From Salirhabdus euzebyi (GTDB lineage Bacteria > Bacillota > Bacilli > Bacillales > Alkalibacillaceae), in the NCBI RefSeq assembly GCF_014207435.1, contig NZ_JACHGH010000011.1:1-64000 (forward strand): DNA of 64,000 nt, given 5' to 3'. Position 1 is the first letter of the stretch. Every line of letters begins with the position of its first letter. Shown here piece after piece: positions 34,858-44,074 of this stretch. Made by a program: the position numbers and the translations under genes. Under the pieces are notes generated by a model. That model ran no database searches. It saw nothing but the letters and a program-made list of their open reading frames with translations, and was not told the DNA's origin.

Positions 34858-35571
34858 GTGTATTTGGAGATTATGTGGGGGATGTTGGGAGTTGGTCTCG
34901 TTATCTTTGTCCTTTTTTTGTATGCCATTTTAAAAGACAAGATCCTTACATCTTGGTGGATGAAAAAAAGACGGTTAAAGTTGATTATCAAGCATAAGAA
35001 ATTTGAAAAAATTCAATATGTAGAAGCAGCACCGGATAAAGGAGTTAACTTTCCATTATCAATCAAGGAAGTGGAGGGTTTTGTGGAAAAAGCCCGTAAT
35101 GAGCGACCAACTGCAGTGGAAGGGATTGAGACCATTAGGTTATGGAATAGACCCGAATCACTACGCCTTAGCATTTACGGAGCTTATCATTCCTATAAAT
35201 CACACCGTTCCAACAAAGGAGCTATTATCGATATATACCCCTTGAAAAAAGAGGGAGAGTTTTACCGAATGTACCTTTATTTAAAAGAACTAGAAGTGAA
35301 GTTCCCTGTAACAGATGACATTAAGGACAGACCTTATATTCTTCTAACGAAGGAGCAGGCCAAAAAAGAGCTACTGCACACCCTCGGTCATGAACTTGGA
35401 CATAGCTTAATCTACAATCTTGAAAAAAGGCTGCACGGAGAAGATATTGAACGTCAATGTGATTTGTGGGCCCAGCGTTTAGGCGGGGAGACTTTAACAT
35501 ATGAAGAGTGGAAAAAATTTATTGTTTATCAGGATGGAATGGAAATAGGCACATTGGAACAAGTGGTATAA
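34858..35571 (+). CDS. Membrane-anchored M78/IrrE-like zinc metallopeptidase
   Basis: A 237-residue protein. A single N-terminal transmembrane helix (residues about 4-24) is followed by a basic stretch and a soluble domain. The zinc motif is HELGH (H178-E179-L-G-H182), and 16 residues on comes ERQCDLWAQRL, with E198 as probable third ligand. This spacing and the CDxWA pattern resemble the E-x-x-AD-x-FA motif of IrrE/ImmA (M78) peptidases. No family is recognised over the rest. The start is GTG behind AAGAGGTG. It is 27 bases upstream of a HTH gene, probably one operon. It is absent from this place in B. subtilis as I remember it. Confidence 0.7.
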   Translation: MYLEIMWGMLGVGLVIFVLFLYAILKDKILTSWWMKKRRLKLIIKHKKFEKIQYVEAAPDKGVNFPLSIKEVEGFVEKARNERPTAVEGIETIRLWNRPESLRLSIYGAYHSYKSHRSNKGAIIDIYPLKKEGEFYRMYLYLKELEVKFPVTDDIKDRPYILLTKEQAKKELLHTLGHELGHSLIYNLEKRLHGEDIERQCDLWAQRLGGETLTYEEWKKFIVYQDGMEIGTLEQVV

Positions 35572-35598
35572 GTTTGTAAAAGAAAAAGGAGAAGAAAA

Positions 35599-36111
35599 AT
35601 GCGTGAATCCTTCATCGTATATATAAAATGGCCTGGGAAATTGGAAGGTTATAAAAAGTGGCCAGTTACCCTTTTTGGAAATGACGATCATACTTATCAC
35701 CAACTACATACGCTGGAAGAAGTTCGAAATTGGCTAAAGAAAAACAATAAAATTTACTTTTCAGTACAAGTGGATTCTTATCAACAGATCTTAACATCCC
35801 AAATCTTAACGGTGATAGGGCCTATTCCCATCACGGAGCGGGAAACAATTCCAATACAAGATGTGTACACATTAAAGGAAGCAGCATTGCGATGGGGCTT
35901 AAGTGACGGGAGTACAATTAGAAAGGCTATTGAGCGGAATAAATTCGAGAATCATGAAGTGAAAAAGTCTGAATCCACTTGGCTTATTACGACTGATGGA
36001 ATGATGCGTTTATATGGACCAAAAAACGAAGAATCGCTTCCCAGCCTTATTGTTAATAAAATGTATTATAATGAAGAAACTGGTAAATTCCAAACAGAAC
36101 GTAAGGTATAA
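35599..36111 (+). CDS. HTH-domain protein next to the metallopeptidase
   Basis: A 170-residue protein, unassigned. The N-terminal 90 residues are mixed beta/alpha (FIVYIKWPGKLEGYKKWPVT...). Residues about 95-145 look like a helix-turn-helix: YTLKEAALRWGLSDGSTIRK, AIERNKF and then TWLITTDGMMRLYGP, as in excisionase/MerR-type short DNA-binding domains. It could be a regulator cleaved or controlled by the upstream peptidase; that is inference from the pairing. Start ATG follows AAAAGGAG. A terminator follows. Confidence 0.65.
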   Translation: MRESFIVYIKWPGKLEGYKKWPVTLFGNDDHTYHQLHTLEEVRNWLKKNNKIYFSVQVDSYQQILTSQILTVIGPIPITERETIPIQDVYTLKEAALRWGLSDGSTIRKAIERNKFENHEVKKSESTWLITTDGMMRLYGPKNEESLPSLIVNKMYYNEETGKFQTERKV

Positions 36112-36190
36112 ATGGATTCATAAACTATTTAATCATTATGTTCTTTAACGGATGCATGCGTTTAACTATGAATAGTAAGAACACATGAGA

Positions 36191-36220
36191 GGGGAACTTG
36201 GAAATCCAAGCCCCTTTTTT
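36191..36220 (+). terminator. Terminator
   Basis: GGGG-AA-CTTGG / CCAAG-CCCC stem with a two-base bulge, followed by six Ts. Confidence 0.85.
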
Positions 36221-36254
36221 GTTGCTAAGGAAATTGTGAAATGTTGGACTTGTG

Positions 36255-36402
36255 GATAAGTTAGTTGCACGGGGGAGCCACGTCTAGCTCCAGCACCTAC
36301 CCCCTCGGGACATAAGTTAATCCCTTCTGTGGCAGAAAACCGCCACGGCAGGTCTTGTCTTATGTCTGTCGGGGGTGTGCAAGGTACTTACGCTTTTGTT
36401 CT
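36255..36402. repeat. Second intergenic repeat family, copy 2
   Basis: Copy of the 25034 element, same orientation: GATAAGTTAGTTGCAC, CTCCAGCACCTACCCCCTCG, GGACATAAGT, CCACGGCAGGTCTTGTCTTA. It fills most of the gap between the HTH gene and yhaO. Confidence 0.75.
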
Positions 36403-36485
36403 AATAAAAAGTATATCCGTGCGAACGTGCATTCGTATAACATTTTTGATAAAATGACTTAAAAGGATAAGAAAGGAGCTTTTCG

Positions 36486-37712
36486 ATGAAAAAAGCCCTT
36501 CGATTTATACATAGTGCAGACTTACATTTAGATAGTCCTTTTAAAGGATTATCCCATGTACCAACTCATATATTTGAAGAAATAAAACAGAGTACTTTTA
36601 AGGCATTTGACCGGATAATTGATTTAGCCATCAAACAAGAGGTAGATTTTGTGTTATTTGTCGGTGATCTTTTTGATGAAAATGCCCGCAGTTTAAAAGC
36701 GCAAATGAAAGTGAAAAAGGGATTAGAAAAATTAAAACAGCACCATATAGCAGTTTTTATCAGCTACGGAAATCATGACTTTGTTAACGGAGATTATTAT
36801 GATGTTGACTTCCCAGACAATGTACAAGTTTTCCAAAGCGAGAAGGTTGATTGTTTTCCTTTTTATAAGGGTGAAGAACATGTGGCTAATATTTATGGCT
36901 TTAGCTATGAAAACAGAGCAGTAACCGAGCCAAAGGTGAAAGAGTATACCATCACTAGTGAAGCGGTCTATCATATTGGAATGCTTCATGGTAGCCTTTC
37001 AACGAATAATGAGCATGATGTCTATGCCCCATTTCTTCTATCGGATTTACAACAAAAAAATATAGATTATTGGGCGTTAGGTCATATTCATAAGAGAGAG
37101 CAACTACAAGCATCTCCTTCTGTCCTATATTCGGGAAATATACAAGGTCGCCATATAAAGGAAACGGGTGAAAAGGGAGTTTATGTTGTTGATTTGGATC
37201 AAAATGAAACTTATCTTTCCTTTCATTCCACACAGGTTATTAGATTTGAACAGGAATCAATAGATGTGACAGATTGTCGAGGCTTAGATGAATTAGAGTC
37301 GATTCTTTCTACTTATAAAGAAGAATGGCGAGAACAGTACGGTAAAGCATTTATTAGATTACAACTAACGGTTGATCAAGAACAGTTAGGTAATGTAAAT
37401 CTTGACGTCATACGGGAGCTAACGGATGTACTCAATGAAATAGAGGAAGAAGAACAGAAGTGGGTCTGGTTAGAAAGTATCCAAATAAACAATAAAGTTT
37501 CTTGGGATAGAGCTGAATTGTTAAAGGGGAATCATTTTACAGGAGAACTGTTAAGAACAATTCAACAAACAACAGATTTGGAAACGAATATAGAGGAATT
37601 AACAGCAAACAGAGATATAAAGAAGTATGTTGGGTCCCTTTCTGATGATGAGTTAGCAGAAATAAAGGAACATGCAGAAACACTTTTATTACAAGAGTTA
37701 TTAAAGGATTGA
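36486..37712 (+). CDS. yhaO: DNA repair exonuclease YhaO (SbcD/Mre11-like)
   Basis: A 408-residue calcineurin-type metallophosphoesterase. Motifs in order: SADLHLDSPF, VGDLFDEN, YGNHD, and the GHIH motif. These bind two metals. It acts as the nuclease partner of YhaN, like Mre11 with Rad50. The gene overlaps the ATPase gene closely. GAAAGGAGC precedes ATG. Confidence 0.9.
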   Translation: MKKALRFIHSADLHLDSPFKGLSHVPTHIFEEIKQSTFKAFDRIIDLAIKQEVDFVLFVGDLFDENARSLKAQMKVKKGLEKLKQHHIAVFISYGNHDFVNGDYYDVDFPDNVQVFQSEKVDCFPFYKGEEHVANIYGFSYENRAVTEPKVKEYTITSEAVYHIGMLHGSLSTNNEHDVYAPFLLSDLQQKNIDYWALGHIHKREQLQASPSVLYSGNIQGRHIKETGEKGVYVVDLDQNETYLSFHSTQVIRFEQESIDVTDCRGLDELESILSTYKEEWREQYGKAFIRLQLTVDQEQLGNVNLDVIRELTDVLNEIEEEEQKWVWLESIQINNKVSWDRAELLKGNHFTGELLRTIQQTTDLETNIEELTANRDIKKYVGSLSDDELAEIKEHAETLLLQELLKD

Positions 37713-37723
37713 AGGTGTATAGG

Positions 37724-40681
37724 ATGATTATCGAAAAAATTCATATTTACCATTTTGGAAAATGGAAAGATACCACATTCTCCCTTGATCCATCACTAAC
37801 TGTTTTTAATGGACCTAACGAGTCAGGGAAAACTTCCTTAAAGTACTTTATTCAGTTTATCCTATTTAATCATTCTATTAAAAAACAATATGAACCTAAG
37901 GATGGAAATGTGATAGGTGGCAGATTGTTTCTTTCTGATGGTAAATATGGACAAGTTATTATTGAACGTGTTGCCAACAAACGTAAAGGAAAAGCATTAT
38001 GTCTTTTACAGGATGGCCAACAAGTAGGGGAAGAATGGTTAAGCCACTTGCTAAATGGGATGGATAGACATACCTTTGAGAATATTTTTACATTTGATGA
38101 TCGTGAATTACAAAACATTCAACATATGAACGAGGATGATTTAGGTAGAGTATTGTTTGGTGTTGGCTTATCTGGTTCGGAGAAGATTGCATCATTGGAG
38201 AAGGATTTAACAAAGCAATTAGGAGATTTGTTTAAACCTAAAGGGAAAAAGCCAATTATTAATGAGCACTTGCAGCAAATGAAAGAAATACAGAAAAAAA
38301 TAGATTTCTATGCTTCTCAACAAAATGAATATAACCAAGTGAAAGAACAGGTACATCAACTAACGCTACATATACAGCATAAGAAAGAGGAAATTTATTC
38401 AAAAGAAAAAGCTAGACTACGAATTCAAAAGTATTTTCAAGTAAAGGAACCAATTCAACAATATTACCTCTTGCATTCAAAGGTAAAAGAATATCGTAAT
38501 TTAACTAGTTTTCCAAATGAAGGTCTAAAAAGGTTTCAACAAATTAAAGAATTGTTATTACCTGTAAATAGTGAATGGAATAAACTCCAAAAAAAGATAG
38601 AGAGTAAAGAAAGTGAAATTTGTACCCTCAACGATTCCAGCCTACCAGAACATTTATATATAGAACTAAAAGAAATAGATAATCTAATTCAAGATATGGA
38701 AGGGATACAAAAAGAATTAATTGAGAAAAAGAAGGAACTAGAGCAAAAGGAACTAGCACATCAATATGAGTTAGATATGCTTGGAGTTGAGCAGCAAGGA
38801 ATAACCTTTTCCAATTATACGTTGTCTATGTTAGTAGAGGAAAAATGGAAATCACTCTTTAAGGCACAACAACAGCTTAGCTATGAAAAAGAGCAAATAG
38901 AAGAAGAGCTTTTCGTATTGGAGCAAGAACTTAGTATAATAATGGACAAAATAAATGAGCTTAAGCAGTCGTTCATTACCGAAGAAGAGTATGAAAAGCT
39001 CAAAAAGAAGCTTCAAGAACATGAGAGAACTCTAATGTTAGTAGAACATAATCAACATAAAGTGAATGAACATGAACAAATGCTATCTACTATGTTAAAA
39101 CGATCCAATCAACTAAGTAAAACCATACTCGTGATTTGTTTGGTCATTTTGTTTGGGGCGGTTTTCACAAGTATTATAACTTCCCAATTTATGTGGAGCA
39201 TATTTGGTGGTGTGGCATTTTTAGTTGGTGGAAGTGTATTCTGGATGATGAATAAAAACACGAAACAACTTCATAAGGAAATGAAGCGGACGCAAGATAA
39301 CGAACATTTTCTAACTAATCAATTGACGACGGAAAAACATGATCTTCTAAAAAAGCAAGTGTACGAAATGGAGCTTCAAATTGCCGAACAGAAGGAGCTT
39401 GAAAAGAGAGCGAATGAATTGGAAAGTTCGATAACAATTGAGTTGCAAAAAATGGAGAAAGTAGCTAGAAAAAGAAAAGAATTCGATTTGCACGTTCAAA
39501 ACGAACGAACTAAATATCCATTTTTAAATGATTTTGATATAGAACACTGGCCAAGTTTATATCATAGAGTGAATAAGCTGCAAAATAATGAGAAAATTAT
39601 CATTCAGCTACAAGAACGAATTAAAAATTTGGAAATTGTGCGTGCAAACGTGGAAGAAAAGGCATATGTAATAGCACAAAAATGCAAGTTACATACTTCT
39701 AAGAATAGTGACTTGGTAGAGGAATTAATAGGCCTTAAAGAGAAAGAAGACAAATGTAGACAGAATCTTTACCGAATGGAAGAAGAAGTTGATCAGTTGA
39801 AGCAAGACAGTTATGACCTTAAGCATAAGAAGGAACCATACGAACAAGAGCAAAAGGAATTATTTGAATTGGCGTTTGTTAACAATGAGGAAGAATTTTT
39901 AGAAAAAGGGAAGCGGGTAGAGGAAAAACAGAAACTTCAAGTAAAAATGGAGGAATGGTTAAACCATATTCACATGGTTTTTCATGATAAAGCAGATGAA
40001 GTGATAAATGAGTCTCTAAATTGGGACGAGTTAGAGCTATCATTAACAAACATCGATAAAGAAATCGATCACCTAAATATAGAGCTTGATAAACAAAGGC
40101 AAAGTTTAGCTGATCGAAAAGCAGAAATGAAACAACTTGAGGATAGTGAACAGTTATCAGATTTACGACATCAATTTGCTATGATGCAAAGTGAGCTAAA
40201 GGAGCAAGTAAAACAGTGGATAACATTAAAGGCTGCTGAATCCTTTTTACGAAAAACGAAAGAGACATACCAAAGAGAGTACTTACCGGAAATAATCAAT
40301 CTAGCTACCTTTTATTTTCAGCAATTAACAAAAGGTAAATATACTGCCATTATCCCTCCAAAAGATAAGGACGGATTTCAAGTAAGGCATAATACGATGG
40401 TGAATTATGAAGTCCATGAGTTATCAACTGGCACAATTGCTCAACTGTATGTGAGCTTAAGGATTGCACTGAGTGAAGTGATGAGTGATGCTTTTCCTGT
40501 TCCTTTCATTATTGATGATGCTTTTGTTCATTTCGATGGCCAAAGAAAAGAGGAAATGATTTCTATTTTAAGGTCAATTGCTAAACATAAACAGATTATT
40601 TACTTTACTTGTAAAGAAAGTGAATTTAAAGATGTGGAAACATGTCATATATTTCTTAATGAATTTGTCATATCTAGCTAA
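37724..40681 (+). CDS. yhaN: SbcC/Rad50-like ATPase YhaN with internal membrane segment
   Basis: A 985-residue SMC-like ATPase. Walker A is FNGPNESGKTS near residue 32, and the C-terminal Walker B is FIIDDAFVHFDGQRKEEM. Between lie long coiled coils (residues about 170-450 and 510-860). Near residues 470-510 there are two hydrophobic helices, TILVICLVILFGAVFTSIIT and FMWSIFGGVAFLVGGSVFW, so the coiled-coil tip is membrane inserted rather than a zinc hook. This is a known feature of YhaN. ATG at 37724 has GAAGGTG upstream. It works with YhaO on DNA ends. Confidence 0.9.
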   Translation: MIIEKIHIYHFGKWKDTTFSLDPSLTVFNGPNESGKTSLKYFIQFILFNHSIKKQYEPKDGNVIGGRLFLSDGKYGQVIIERVANKRKGKALCLLQDGQQVGEEWLSHLLNGMDRHTFENIFTFDDRELQNIQHMNEDDLGRVLFGVGLSGSEKIASLEKDLTKQLGDLFKPKGKKPIINEHLQQMKEIQKKIDFYASQQNEYNQVKEQVHQLTLHIQHKKEEIYSKEKARLRIQKYFQVKEPIQQYYLLHSKVKEYRNLTSFPNEGLKRFQQIKELLLPVNSEWNKLQKKIESKESEICTLNDSSLPEHLYIELKEIDNLIQDMEGIQKELIEKKKELEQKELAHQYELDMLGVEQQGITFSNYTLSMLVEEKWKSLFKAQQQLSYEKEQIEEELFVLEQELSIIMDKINELKQSFITEEEYEKLKKKLQEHERTLMLVEHNQHKVNEHEQMLSTMLKRSNQLSKTILVICLVILFGAVFTSIITSQFMWSIFGGVAFLVGGSVFWMMNKNTKQLHKEMKRTQDNEHFLTNQLTTEKHDLLKKQVYEMELQIAEQKELEKRANELESSITIELQKMEKVARKRKEFDLHVQNERTKYPFLNDFDIEHWPSLYHRVNKLQNNEKIIIQLQERIKNLEIVRANVEEKAYVIAQKCKLHTSKNSDLVEELIGLKEKEDKCRQNLYRMEEEVDQLKQDSYDLKHKKEPYEQEQKELFELAFVNNEEEFLEKGKRVEEKQKLQVKMEEWLNHIHMVFHDKADEVINESLNWDELELSLTNIDKEIDHLNIELDKQRQSLADRKAEMKQLEDSEQLSDLRHQFAMMQSELKEQVKQWITLKAAESFLRKTKETYQREYLPEIINLATFYFQQLTKGKYTAIIPPKDKDGFQVRHNTMVNYEVHELSTGTIAQLYVSLRIALSEVMSDAFPVPFIIDDAFVHFDGQRKEEMISILRSIAKHKQIIYFTCKESEFKDVETCHIFLNEFVISS

Positions 40682-40758
40682 TAGATTCGCACATTTAGCA
40701 GAATAATGGTAAAATACAGTCAGAAATTCCAACGGAGCATTCACATGGAGGGTTTCCT

Positions 40759-41319
40759 GTGACAAACAAAGAAGAAATGAATGAAGACTGGATTAAGTAT
40801 GAAGAAAGAATCGATAAGTTTATACAAGTAATTGCGAAGAACATGACACTTTATGGAATTACTGCATCTGTGGGGCGGTTGTATGGGGCATTATATTTTG
40901 CTGATGAACCAATGACCTTAGACGATATGCGTGATGCACTCGAAATGAGTAAAACAAGTATGTCCACAGGGGTACGATCATTGTCTGAAATGAAGATGGT
41001 CGAAACAGCTTTTAAAAAGGGAGTACGTAAGGATTTGTATAAATCGGAAGAAGATTGGTATAAATCTTTTACTTCATTGTTTGGGAATCGCTGGCGCCAT
41101 CACACAGAAACAAATATTGAAGAAGCAGAAGAAGCAATGATGGAGTTAATGAAATTACAAGAAGAAACGCAAAATGAGGAATTAAAGCAAAAGATTGAGA
41201 TAGACCTAGAAAAACTCCAATATGCGAAAAATTATTACACTTGGTTAATGAAATTTATAAGAGTCGTTGAGACCGGTGAAATCTTTAATTTTATACCGAA
41301 AGAACCAACGAATAAATAG
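40759..41319 (+). CDS. GbsR/MarR-type regulator
   Basis: A 186-residue GbsR-family regulator. The HTH includes PMTLDDMRDALEMSKTSMST and the wing GVRKDLYKSEEDWYKS. GbsR in B. subtilis senses choline and represses glycine-betaine synthesis genes. No betaine gene lies next to this one; it sits between yhaN and yhaM, where B. subtilis has none as I recall. A paralogue sharing the KTSMSTG-RSL and KKGVRKDLY motifs is at 45938-46462. Start is GTG behind GGAGGG. Confidence 0.88.
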   Translation: MTNKEEMNEDWIKYEERIDKFIQVIAKNMTLYGITASVGRLYGALYFADEPMTLDDMRDALEMSKTSMSTGVRSLSEMKMVETAFKKGVRKDLYKSEEDWYKSFTSLFGNRWRHHTETNIEEAEEAMMELMKLQEETQNEELKQKIEIDLEKLQYAKNYYTWLMKFIRVVETGEIFNFIPKEPTNK

Positions 41320-41350
41320 AGCGTGAGATACCCACGCTCTATTGGTTTAT
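41315..41350 (+). terminator. Intrinsic terminator
   Basis: 11-bp stem AATAGAGCGTG/CACGCTCTATT overlapping the end of the GbsR-like gene, with a T-rich tail. Confidence 0.8.
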
Positions 41351-41440
41351 TCTTTAGGCGTTTATGACCATAAATTTTAGTTCTAGTATTTTAAGAGATT
41401 TTTCAAATATAGGTTTTCTTATCTAGGGAGGGGAAATAGA

Positions 41441-42382
41441 ATGTTAAAGGAAATTGGACATGTTGAAGTAGGGCAGCCGTTTGATAACTTTTTATTAATT
41501 AAATCTTCAACAAAAGGTGTTGCAAGTAATGGGAAGCCCTTTCTTACCTTAATCTTGCAAGATAGTTCTGGAGATATTGAGGCAAAGCTTTGGGACGCAA
41601 CAGAAGAAGATGAAAAAACTTTTGTGGCCGAGGAAGTTGTAAAAATTACTGGCGAAATAACTCTATTCAGAGGAAAACCACAACTAAAAATCCAACATAT
41701 AAGGCCTGCTCAACCGATAGATGGCGTGAGAGTAGAGGACTTTCTTGAAAAAGCCCCAGTTCCCTTAGAAGAACTAGAAGAACGCATTACAGAAGTCATA
41801 TTTGAAATGACAAACCCTAATATTCAACGTATTGTTCGATACTTTATTAAAAAATATGAATCTACCCTATTTTCTTTTCCGGCCGCAGTAAAAAACCATC
41901 ATGAATACGTTTCGGGATTGGCCCATCATATTTGTACGATGCTAAATTTAGCAAGGGATTTCAAACGCAATTACCCTGAAATTAATTTGGACCTTTTATA
42001 TGCAGGTATTATTTTGCACGATCTAGGCAAGCTTACAGAACTCTCAGGCCCAGTTGCACCAAGCTATACATTAGAAGGAAAGCTACTAGGACATATTCCG
42101 ATTATGGCTGAAGAGATTGGGAAAGCAGCTGATGAACTTGACATAGTTGGAGAAGAAGTGACTATTTTAAAGCATATGATCTTATCGCACCACGGGAAAG
42201 GGGAATGGGGAAGTCCAAAAGTTCCACTTGTTCGGGAAGCGGAGATATTACATTTAATCGATTTAATAGATGCGAAGATGAACATGATGAATCGTGCTTT
42301 AAATAAAGTGAAACCAGGTGACTTTACGGAACGATTATTTGCTATGGAAAATCGTAGTTTTTATAAACCTACATTTGAATAG
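41441..42382 (+). CDS. yhaM: 3'-5' exoribonuclease YhaM
   Basis: A 313-residue RNase. The N-terminal OB-fold (about residues 12-100) includes [20 protein letters not shown]; the HD domain (about 155-285) has [10 protein letters not shown] and [13 protein letters not shown]. YhaM trims RNA and single-stranded DNA 3' ends in a Mn2+-dependent way. The following gene is yhaL, as in B. subtilis. Start ATG follows GGGAGGGG. Confidence 0.95.
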   Translation: MLKEIGHVEVGQPFDNFLLIKSSTKGVASNGKPFLTLILQDSSGDIEAKLWDATEEDEKTFVAEEVVKITGEITLFRGKPQLKIQHIRPAQPIDGVRVEDFLEKAPVPLEELEERITEVIFEMTNPNIQRIVRYFIKKYESTLFSFPAAVKNHHEYVSGLAHHICTMLNLARDFKRNYPEINLDLLYAGIILHDLGKLTELSGPVAPSYTLEGKLLGHIPIMAEEIGKAADELDIVGEEVTILKHMILSHHGKGEWGSPKVPLVREAEILHLIDLIDAKMNMMNRALNKVKPGDFTERLFAMENRSFYKPTFE

Positions 42383-42457
42383 AGTAAAGGTCATTTAGTT
42401 CTAAACTTGCCTTTGTCCGCATAAGTTTGTACAAAAAGTAGACAAGGGGGAACTTTA

Positions 42458-42670
42458 ATGGTCGTATCCTGGTGGGTGCTAGTTATAATTGGTTTTATAT
42501 TTTTCAGTGGATATATGTCCTTTCGTGCAATGCGTGCAGAAATGAAGTTAGAGCAAGAGTATATTGAAAAAGAAGGGCAAGTATATATGGAACGAATCAA
42601 GCATGCCCGAACTAGCAAAGGAAGCGAAGAAGAAACCGAAAATGTAAATGAAATGAAATCAGTAGGTTAA
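42458..42670 (+). CDS. yhaL: Sporulation protein YhaL
   Basis: A 70-residue protein with one N-terminal transmembrane helix (WWVLVIIGFIFFSGYMSF) and a charged cytosolic tail rich in E and K. Place between yhaM and prsA and the architecture match YhaL of B. subtilis, listed as a sporulation protein of unknown detail. AAGGGGG precedes ATG. Confidence 0.85.
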   Translation: MVVSWWVLVIIGFIFFSGYMSFRAMRAEMKLEQEYIEKEGQVYMERIKHARTSKGSEEETENVNEMKSVG

Positions 42671-42672
42671 GA

Positions 42673-42712
42673 AAAAAAGCAATGTCCAGTTTAGGGGACA
42701 TTGCTTTTTTTA
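42673..42712. terminator. Bidirectional terminator
   Basis: Perfect 15-bp stem ending in AAGCAATGTCC/GGACATTGCTT with A- and T-runs on either side, between yhaL and the convergent prsA. Confidence 0.92.
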
Positions 42713-42713
42713 T

Positions 42714-43583
42714 CTATTGTTCAGTCGTTTTAAATAAATCTTTAAATTGGTCTATTTTAATGTCAATTTTAGCATCATCAAGTAACTGTTGAATCTTTTC
42801 CTGTGCCTTTTGTGGATCTATTTGTTCCTGTGCTAAAGATGTTTTAATTTCTTCTCTAAGATCTTCAAGAGGCTTTACATCTTCAACATCACGCGTGTCT
42901 GTTAATTTAATGATGTGCCAGCCAAACTGAGATTGAACTGGTTCACTGACTTCGCCAACTTCCAGTTCATAAGCAGCATCTTTAAATTCAGTAACCATAT
43001 TAGCATCAATACCGAAGAAATCAACATCTCCACCTTGCACAGCTGATGCTTCGTCAATAGAGTGCTCTTCTGCTAGACTAGCGAAGTCTGCACCTTCTGC
43101 AAGTTGTTGCACAAGGTCTTTAGCTGTTTCCTCATCTTCCACTAAAATGTGGCTTGCTCTAACTTCGTATGTCATTCTATCGTATTGCTTTTGAATTGCT
43201 TCATCAGAAACTTCAATGTCTTCAATAACAGCAAGCTCTTGTAACTTATTAAAGCGAAGTGCATTACGTAATTGATCTTCCGTAGCATAACCACTTTGCA
43301 TTAATGCCATTTCAAATTGATCACCGTATTGTTCCTTAATGCTTTCCACTTCTTTATCAATTTCCTCATCAGAAACATCATATTTATCAGAAAGAACTTT
43401 TGTAATTACCATTTCTTGAAGGATTTCTTCTCCATGACGTTCCTTCAATTGCTGATAAAATTCTTCTTTTGTAATATTTCCTGCTTCTGTTTCAACTACT
43501 GGGTCACTATCATCACCTGAAGTACATCCAGTAAGAGCTAGTACACTAGTTGCTAGGACTAATGCGATGATGAATTTCTTCAT
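42714..43583 (-). CDS. prsA: Foldase lipoprotein PrsA
   Basis: A 289-residue extracytoplasmic chaperone. The signal peptide ends in lipobox LTGC (C20). A parvulin peptidyl-prolyl isomerase domain lies at about residues 140-235 (VRASHILVEDEETAKDL, GGDVDFFGID, SQFGWHIIKL). It folds secreted enzymes at the membrane-wall interface. Start ATG at 43583 has AGGAGTG upstream. It shares a terminator with yhaL. Confidence 0.95.
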   Translation of the reverse strand: MKKFIIALVLATSVLALTGCTSGDDSDPVVETEAGNITKEEFYQQLKERHGEEILQEMVITKVLSDKYDVSDEEIDKEVESIKEQYGDQFEMALMQSGYATEDQLRNALRFNKLQELAVIEDIEVSDEAIQKQYDRMTYEVRASHILVEDEETAKDLVQQLAEGADFASLAEEHSIDEASAVQGGDVDFFGIDANMVTEFKDAAYELEVGEVSEPVQSQFGWHIIKLTDTRDVEDVKPLEDLREEIKTSLAQEQIDPQKAQEKIQQLLDDAKIDIKIDQFKDLFKTTEQ

Positions 43584-43757
43584 GATAACACTCCTAATCT
43601 TTATCCGAATATTTTTTGTATCATTGACCAATATAACATATTTTTTGTCATATTACATTTTATTATAAGAAATATGGTAACTTCTAGGGAAGTGCCTACT
43701 CATAAACCGAGACAACAACATAGGATAGTACAGAAACAAATAAAAGGAGGTGCTTCA

Positions 43758-43847
43758 ATGAGCCACGGTGCATATTACGGAGGAGGATTTGCGTTAATTG
43801 TTGTATTGTTCATTTTACTAATCATTGTTGGAGCAGCTTGGTATTAA
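43758..43847 (+). CDS. YjcZ-type small sporulation peptide
   Basis: A 29-residue peptide, MSHGAYYGGGFALIVVLFIL followed by LIIVGAAWY. This is the YjcZ/SscA-like pattern: short Gly/Tyr head, then a hydrophobic helix. Such peptides are made in sporulation and bind spore coat or membrane. AAAGGAGGTG precedes ATG; a strong terminator follows. Confidence 0.85.
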   Translation: MSHGAYYGGGFALIVVLFILLIIVGAAWY

Positions 43848-43870
43848 TTCATCACAGGCATATGGGAATG

Positions 43871-43912
43871 AAAAAGGAAAGGCTTCTTTTAAGGAGCCTT
43901 TCCTTTTTTGTA
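43871..43912 (+). terminator. Terminator after the YjcZ-like gene
   Basis: Perfect 14-bp stem AAAAAGGAAAGGCT/AGCCTTTCCTTTTT. Confidence 0.92.
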
Positions 43913-43962
43913 CTTTAAGAAAGTTTACCTTTGTTAAAGGGTTAAAGTATAAGAAAAATTAA

Positions 43963-43998
43963 GGCTTTCGCCATAAGGACCTGGCGACAAGCCAAGTT
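43963..43998. terminator. Hairpin, possible terminator
   Basis: Stem GGCTT-TCGCCA / TGGCGA-C-AAGCC with one bulged C. Both sides are T- or A-rich, so direction is unclear. Confidence 0.45.
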
Positions 43999-44015
43999 TT
44001 TCTAATATTTCGGCA

Positions 44016-44047
44016 TAAAAAAAAGAAGCCAAGAAAATAGCTCCTTT
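44016..44047 (-). terminator. Terminator for the small minus-strand gene
   Basis: On the minus strand AAAGGAGC pairs with GCTTCTTT (one G-U) and is followed by a long run of Ts. Confidence 0.65.
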
Positions 44048-44074
44048 CTTTTCGTCCTTATATAACATAGTCCA

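Noticed and set aside
43963-43998. Riboswitch upstream of a gene
   Set aside because: A simple bulged hairpin with no gene starting after it; more like a terminator.
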